Assembly: GCF_900100275.1 (NCBI RefSeq)
Contig: NZ_FNET01000005.1
Coordinates: 248,001 to 312,000 of the forward strand
Reading direction: 5' to 3'
Origin: Lentzea albidocapillata subsp. violacea
Lineage (GTDB): Bacteria > Actinomycetota > Actinomycetes > Mycobacteriales > Pseudonocardiaceae
DNA length: 64,000 nt
The notes beneath the pieces were generated by a model. The model did not search any database. It was given only the letters and a program-made list of their open reading frames with translations, and was not told the DNA's origin. Numbering within the stretch: position 1 is the first letter of the stretch; each line of letters opens with the position of its first letter. The position numbers and the translations under genes were made by a program. Positions 62,501-64,000 of the stretch are shown piece by piece.

Positions 62501-62664
62501 ACTGTCGAGCGATCGATCAGGACGCCAGAAGATCACGTCGAAGTTCGGTCTTGTCTCCGGCGAGCAGAGCAGTGGCTGTCCCTGACCAAGGTGTGGTCTG
62601 TGCCGTTCGAGTCCTGGGTGGAGCCCATCTTGGTTGCGATCACTCGGCCTCGGCCCTACTCTCG

Positions 62665-62690
62665 CCAATATGCAATATATTGGATATGGG
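62665..62690. repeat. AT-rich palindromic repeat across the GntR start codon
   Basis: CAATATG half site, core variant AATATATT, one base, then GATATG. The predicted start codon of the regulator lies inside the element. Confidence 0.75.
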
Positions 62691-63299
62691 TCACTGAAGG
62701 AGCGGGCGGCGGCTGAGATCCGGTCGGCGATCGTGCGCGGCGACCTGGAGCCGGGCACGCCCATCAAGGACGTCGAGCTGGCGGAACGGCTGGGTCTGTC
62801 CCGCACTCCGGTGCGCGAGGCGCTCGCCACGCTGACCGACGAGGGTCTCGTCGAGACCAAGCCGCACGCGTACACCCGTGTCACCGCACTCGAAGCGGAG
62901 CCCGTGCGCGACGCGCTCGTCGTCGTGCAGTCGATGCACTCCCTCGCGATCGGCCTGGCGGTGCCGAAGATGACGGCGGAGGACATCGCCGCGATGCGCG
63001 CCGCGAACAAGGCTTTCAAGAAGGCGCTCGACGCCGACGACGCTGCCGCCGCGCTGGCCGCCGACGACGAGTTCCACGCCGTGGCCGTCCGCTGTTGCGA
63101 CAACTTCGCGATCGCCGCGACCATCGACCGCTTCACCCCGCTGGTGCGCAGGATCGAGCACAGCCGTTTCTCCTCGCCGAACGCACGGCATTCCGTGACG
63201 CAGCACCAGGAGATCATCGAGGCGTGCGAACAGCGAGACGAACTGCTCGCCACGACCCTGGTCGACCAGAACTGGAGCACCCTGAAGGAGGAACTGTGA
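62670..63299 (+). CDS. GntR (FadR-like) transcriptional regulator
   Basis: 209 residues. Winged helix (about 8-72): [56 protein letters not shown]-terminal FCD ligand-binding bundle (about 80-205) with DDEFHAVAV and HQEIIEAC metal-type His. ATG 62670 follows TACTCT by 7 nt, so the mRNA is probably leaderless. Its first codons lie inside an AT-rich palindrome. The stop overlaps the acdS start (GTGA), so it most likely controls ACC deaminase. Confidence 0.9.
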   Translation: MQYIGYGSLKERAAAEIRSAIVRGDLEPGTPIKDVELAERLGLSRTPVREALATLTDEGLVETKPHAYTRVTALEAEPVRDALVVVQSMHSLAIGLAVPKMTAEDIAAMRAANKAFKKALDADDAAAALAADDEFHAVAVRCCDNFAIAATIDRFTPLVRRIEHSRFSSPNARHSVTQHQEIIEACEQRDELLATTLVDQNWSTLKEEL

Positions 63300-64000
63300 A
63301 CAGATTCCCGCTTCTCTTCGGTCCCTCTCCGGTCCACCGCCTGGACCGCCTCACCGCCCACCTCGGCGGCGCCGCCGTCTGGGCGAAGCGCGAGGACTGC
63401 AACTCCGGCCTCGCCTACGGCGGCAACAAGACCCGCAAGCTCGAATACCTCGTCGCCGACGCCCTGGCCACCGGCTGCGACACCCTCGTGTCGATCGGCG
63501 GCATCCAGTCCAACCACACCCGCCAGGTCGCGGCCGCCGCGGCCCGCGCCGGCCTGAAGGCCGTGCTGGTGCAGGAGAGCTGGGTCGAGTGGTCCGACGT
63601 CGGCAGCGACCGCGTGGGCAACATCCTGCTCAGCCGCATGATGGGAGCCGACGTCCGGCTGGTGAACGCCGAGTTCGGCATCGGCGTCAAACCCGCCTGG
63701 GAACAGGCGATCGACGAGGTCCGCGCGAACGGCGGCAAGCCCTACCCGATCCCCGCCGGTGCCTCCGACCACCCGCTGGGCGGCATGGGGTTCGCGAACT
63801 GGGCCGACGAGGTTCGCCAGCAGGAAGCCCAGCTCGGCGTCTTCTTCGACACCATCGTCGTCTGCTCGGTCACCGGCAGCACCCAGGCGGGCATGGTCGC
63901 CGGTTTCGCGAACGACACCAACCGCCGTGTGCTGGGCATCGACGCGTCCGCCAAACCCGCCGAGACTCTCGACCAGATCACCCGCATCGCCCACAACACC
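63296..64000 (+). CDS. acdS: 1-aminocyclopropane-1-carboxylate deaminase (3' end beyond window)
   Basis: First 235 codons; the gene runs off the window end. A GTG start overlaps the GntR stop. The N-terminus [23 protein letters not shown], then [22 protein letters not shown] with the PLP Lys45, [35 protein letters not shown] and [11 protein letters not shown] fit true ACC deaminase rather than D-cysteine desulfhydrase. It cleaves the ethylene precursor ACC to ammonia and alpha-ketobutyrate, giving nitrogen and lowering plant ethylene. The active-site tyrosines lie beyond the window, so the call rests on the N-terminal half. Confidence 0.9.
   Translation, partial: MNRFPLLFGPSPVHRLDRLTAHLGGAAVWAKREDCNSGLAYGGNKTRKLEYLVADALATGCDTLVSIGGIQSNHTRQVAAAAARAGLKAVLVQESWVEWSDVGSDRVGNILLSRMMGADVRLVNAEFGIGVKPAWEQAIDEVRANGGKPYPIPAGASDHPLGGMGFANWADEVRQQEAQLGVFFDTIVVCSVTGSTQAGMVAGFANDTNRRVLGIDASAKPAETLDQITRIAHNT

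Overview
The window is high-GC DNA with GTG/TTG starts, dense gene packing and predicted leaderless promoters. It reads as an actinomycete chromosome of the Pseudonocardiales type (Lentzea/Saccharothrix/Amycolatopsis-like). From memory, gene content and order follow the Mycobacterium tuberculosis block Rv2213 (pepB) to Rv2170: ilvE, cobST, the DUF3043 gene, glycerate kinase, erpA, adoK, asnB, ctaC-ctaF, trpD, ctaE-qcrCAB, the UvrC-like gene, the NlpC/P60 gene, pimB, fadD15, the SRPBCC and ArsA-like genes, an acyltransferase, RNase AS, aroG, pknL and its DNA-binding partner, mptA, a polyprenyl synthase, metF, lppM and a GNAT gene. Gene identities rest on protein motifs and recalled synteny, not on a database search. 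No rRNA, tRNA, CRISPR array, prophage or complete insertion sequence was seen.

Layout. 0-11 kb: nucleotidyltransferase-like protein, leucyl aminopeptidase, permease, branched-chain aminotransferase, a cobU-cobT-cobS operon, an oxidoreductase, a methyltransferase and glycerate kinase. 11-25 kb: iron-sulfur assembly, adenosine kinase, asparagine synthetase, and the aerobic respiratory module (cytochrome c oxidase subunits II, III and IV plus the diheme bcc complex qcrCAB), interrupted by an acyltransferase and a trpD operon. 25-34.7 kb: DNA repair-like exonuclease, NYN protein, peptidoglycan hydrolase, a putative membrane-anchored metallopeptidase, PimB mannosyltransferase and a large SARP/AfsR regulator. 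34.9-49 kb: lipid and central metabolism (fadD15, lipid-binding proteins, ArsA-like ATPase, ROK kinase, acyltransferase, a PPi-type phosphofructokinase, aroG), then the PASTA kinase pknL. 49-64 kb: PknL partner, isoprenoid/mannosyl operon (idsA, mptA, crtB-like), metF, lppM, several accessory enzymes, a LexA-box intergenic region, and a GntR regulator coupled to ACC deaminase, which is cut by the window end.

The most unusual signal is not a gene. Two dispersed palindromic repeat families are scattered through the window. One is a very AT-rich element built on RATATATY with flanking GATATC half sites (more than 20 places, inside genes and between them). The other is a long perfect palindrome (48-56 bp) whose arms read TTATGCAAAA(G/A)ACGTTTGCG, present three times next to gene 3' ends, with decayed relatives elsewhere. 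The two families lie close together at every intact or decayed copy of the second family, which suggests a composite mobile or regulatory element that I do not recognise.
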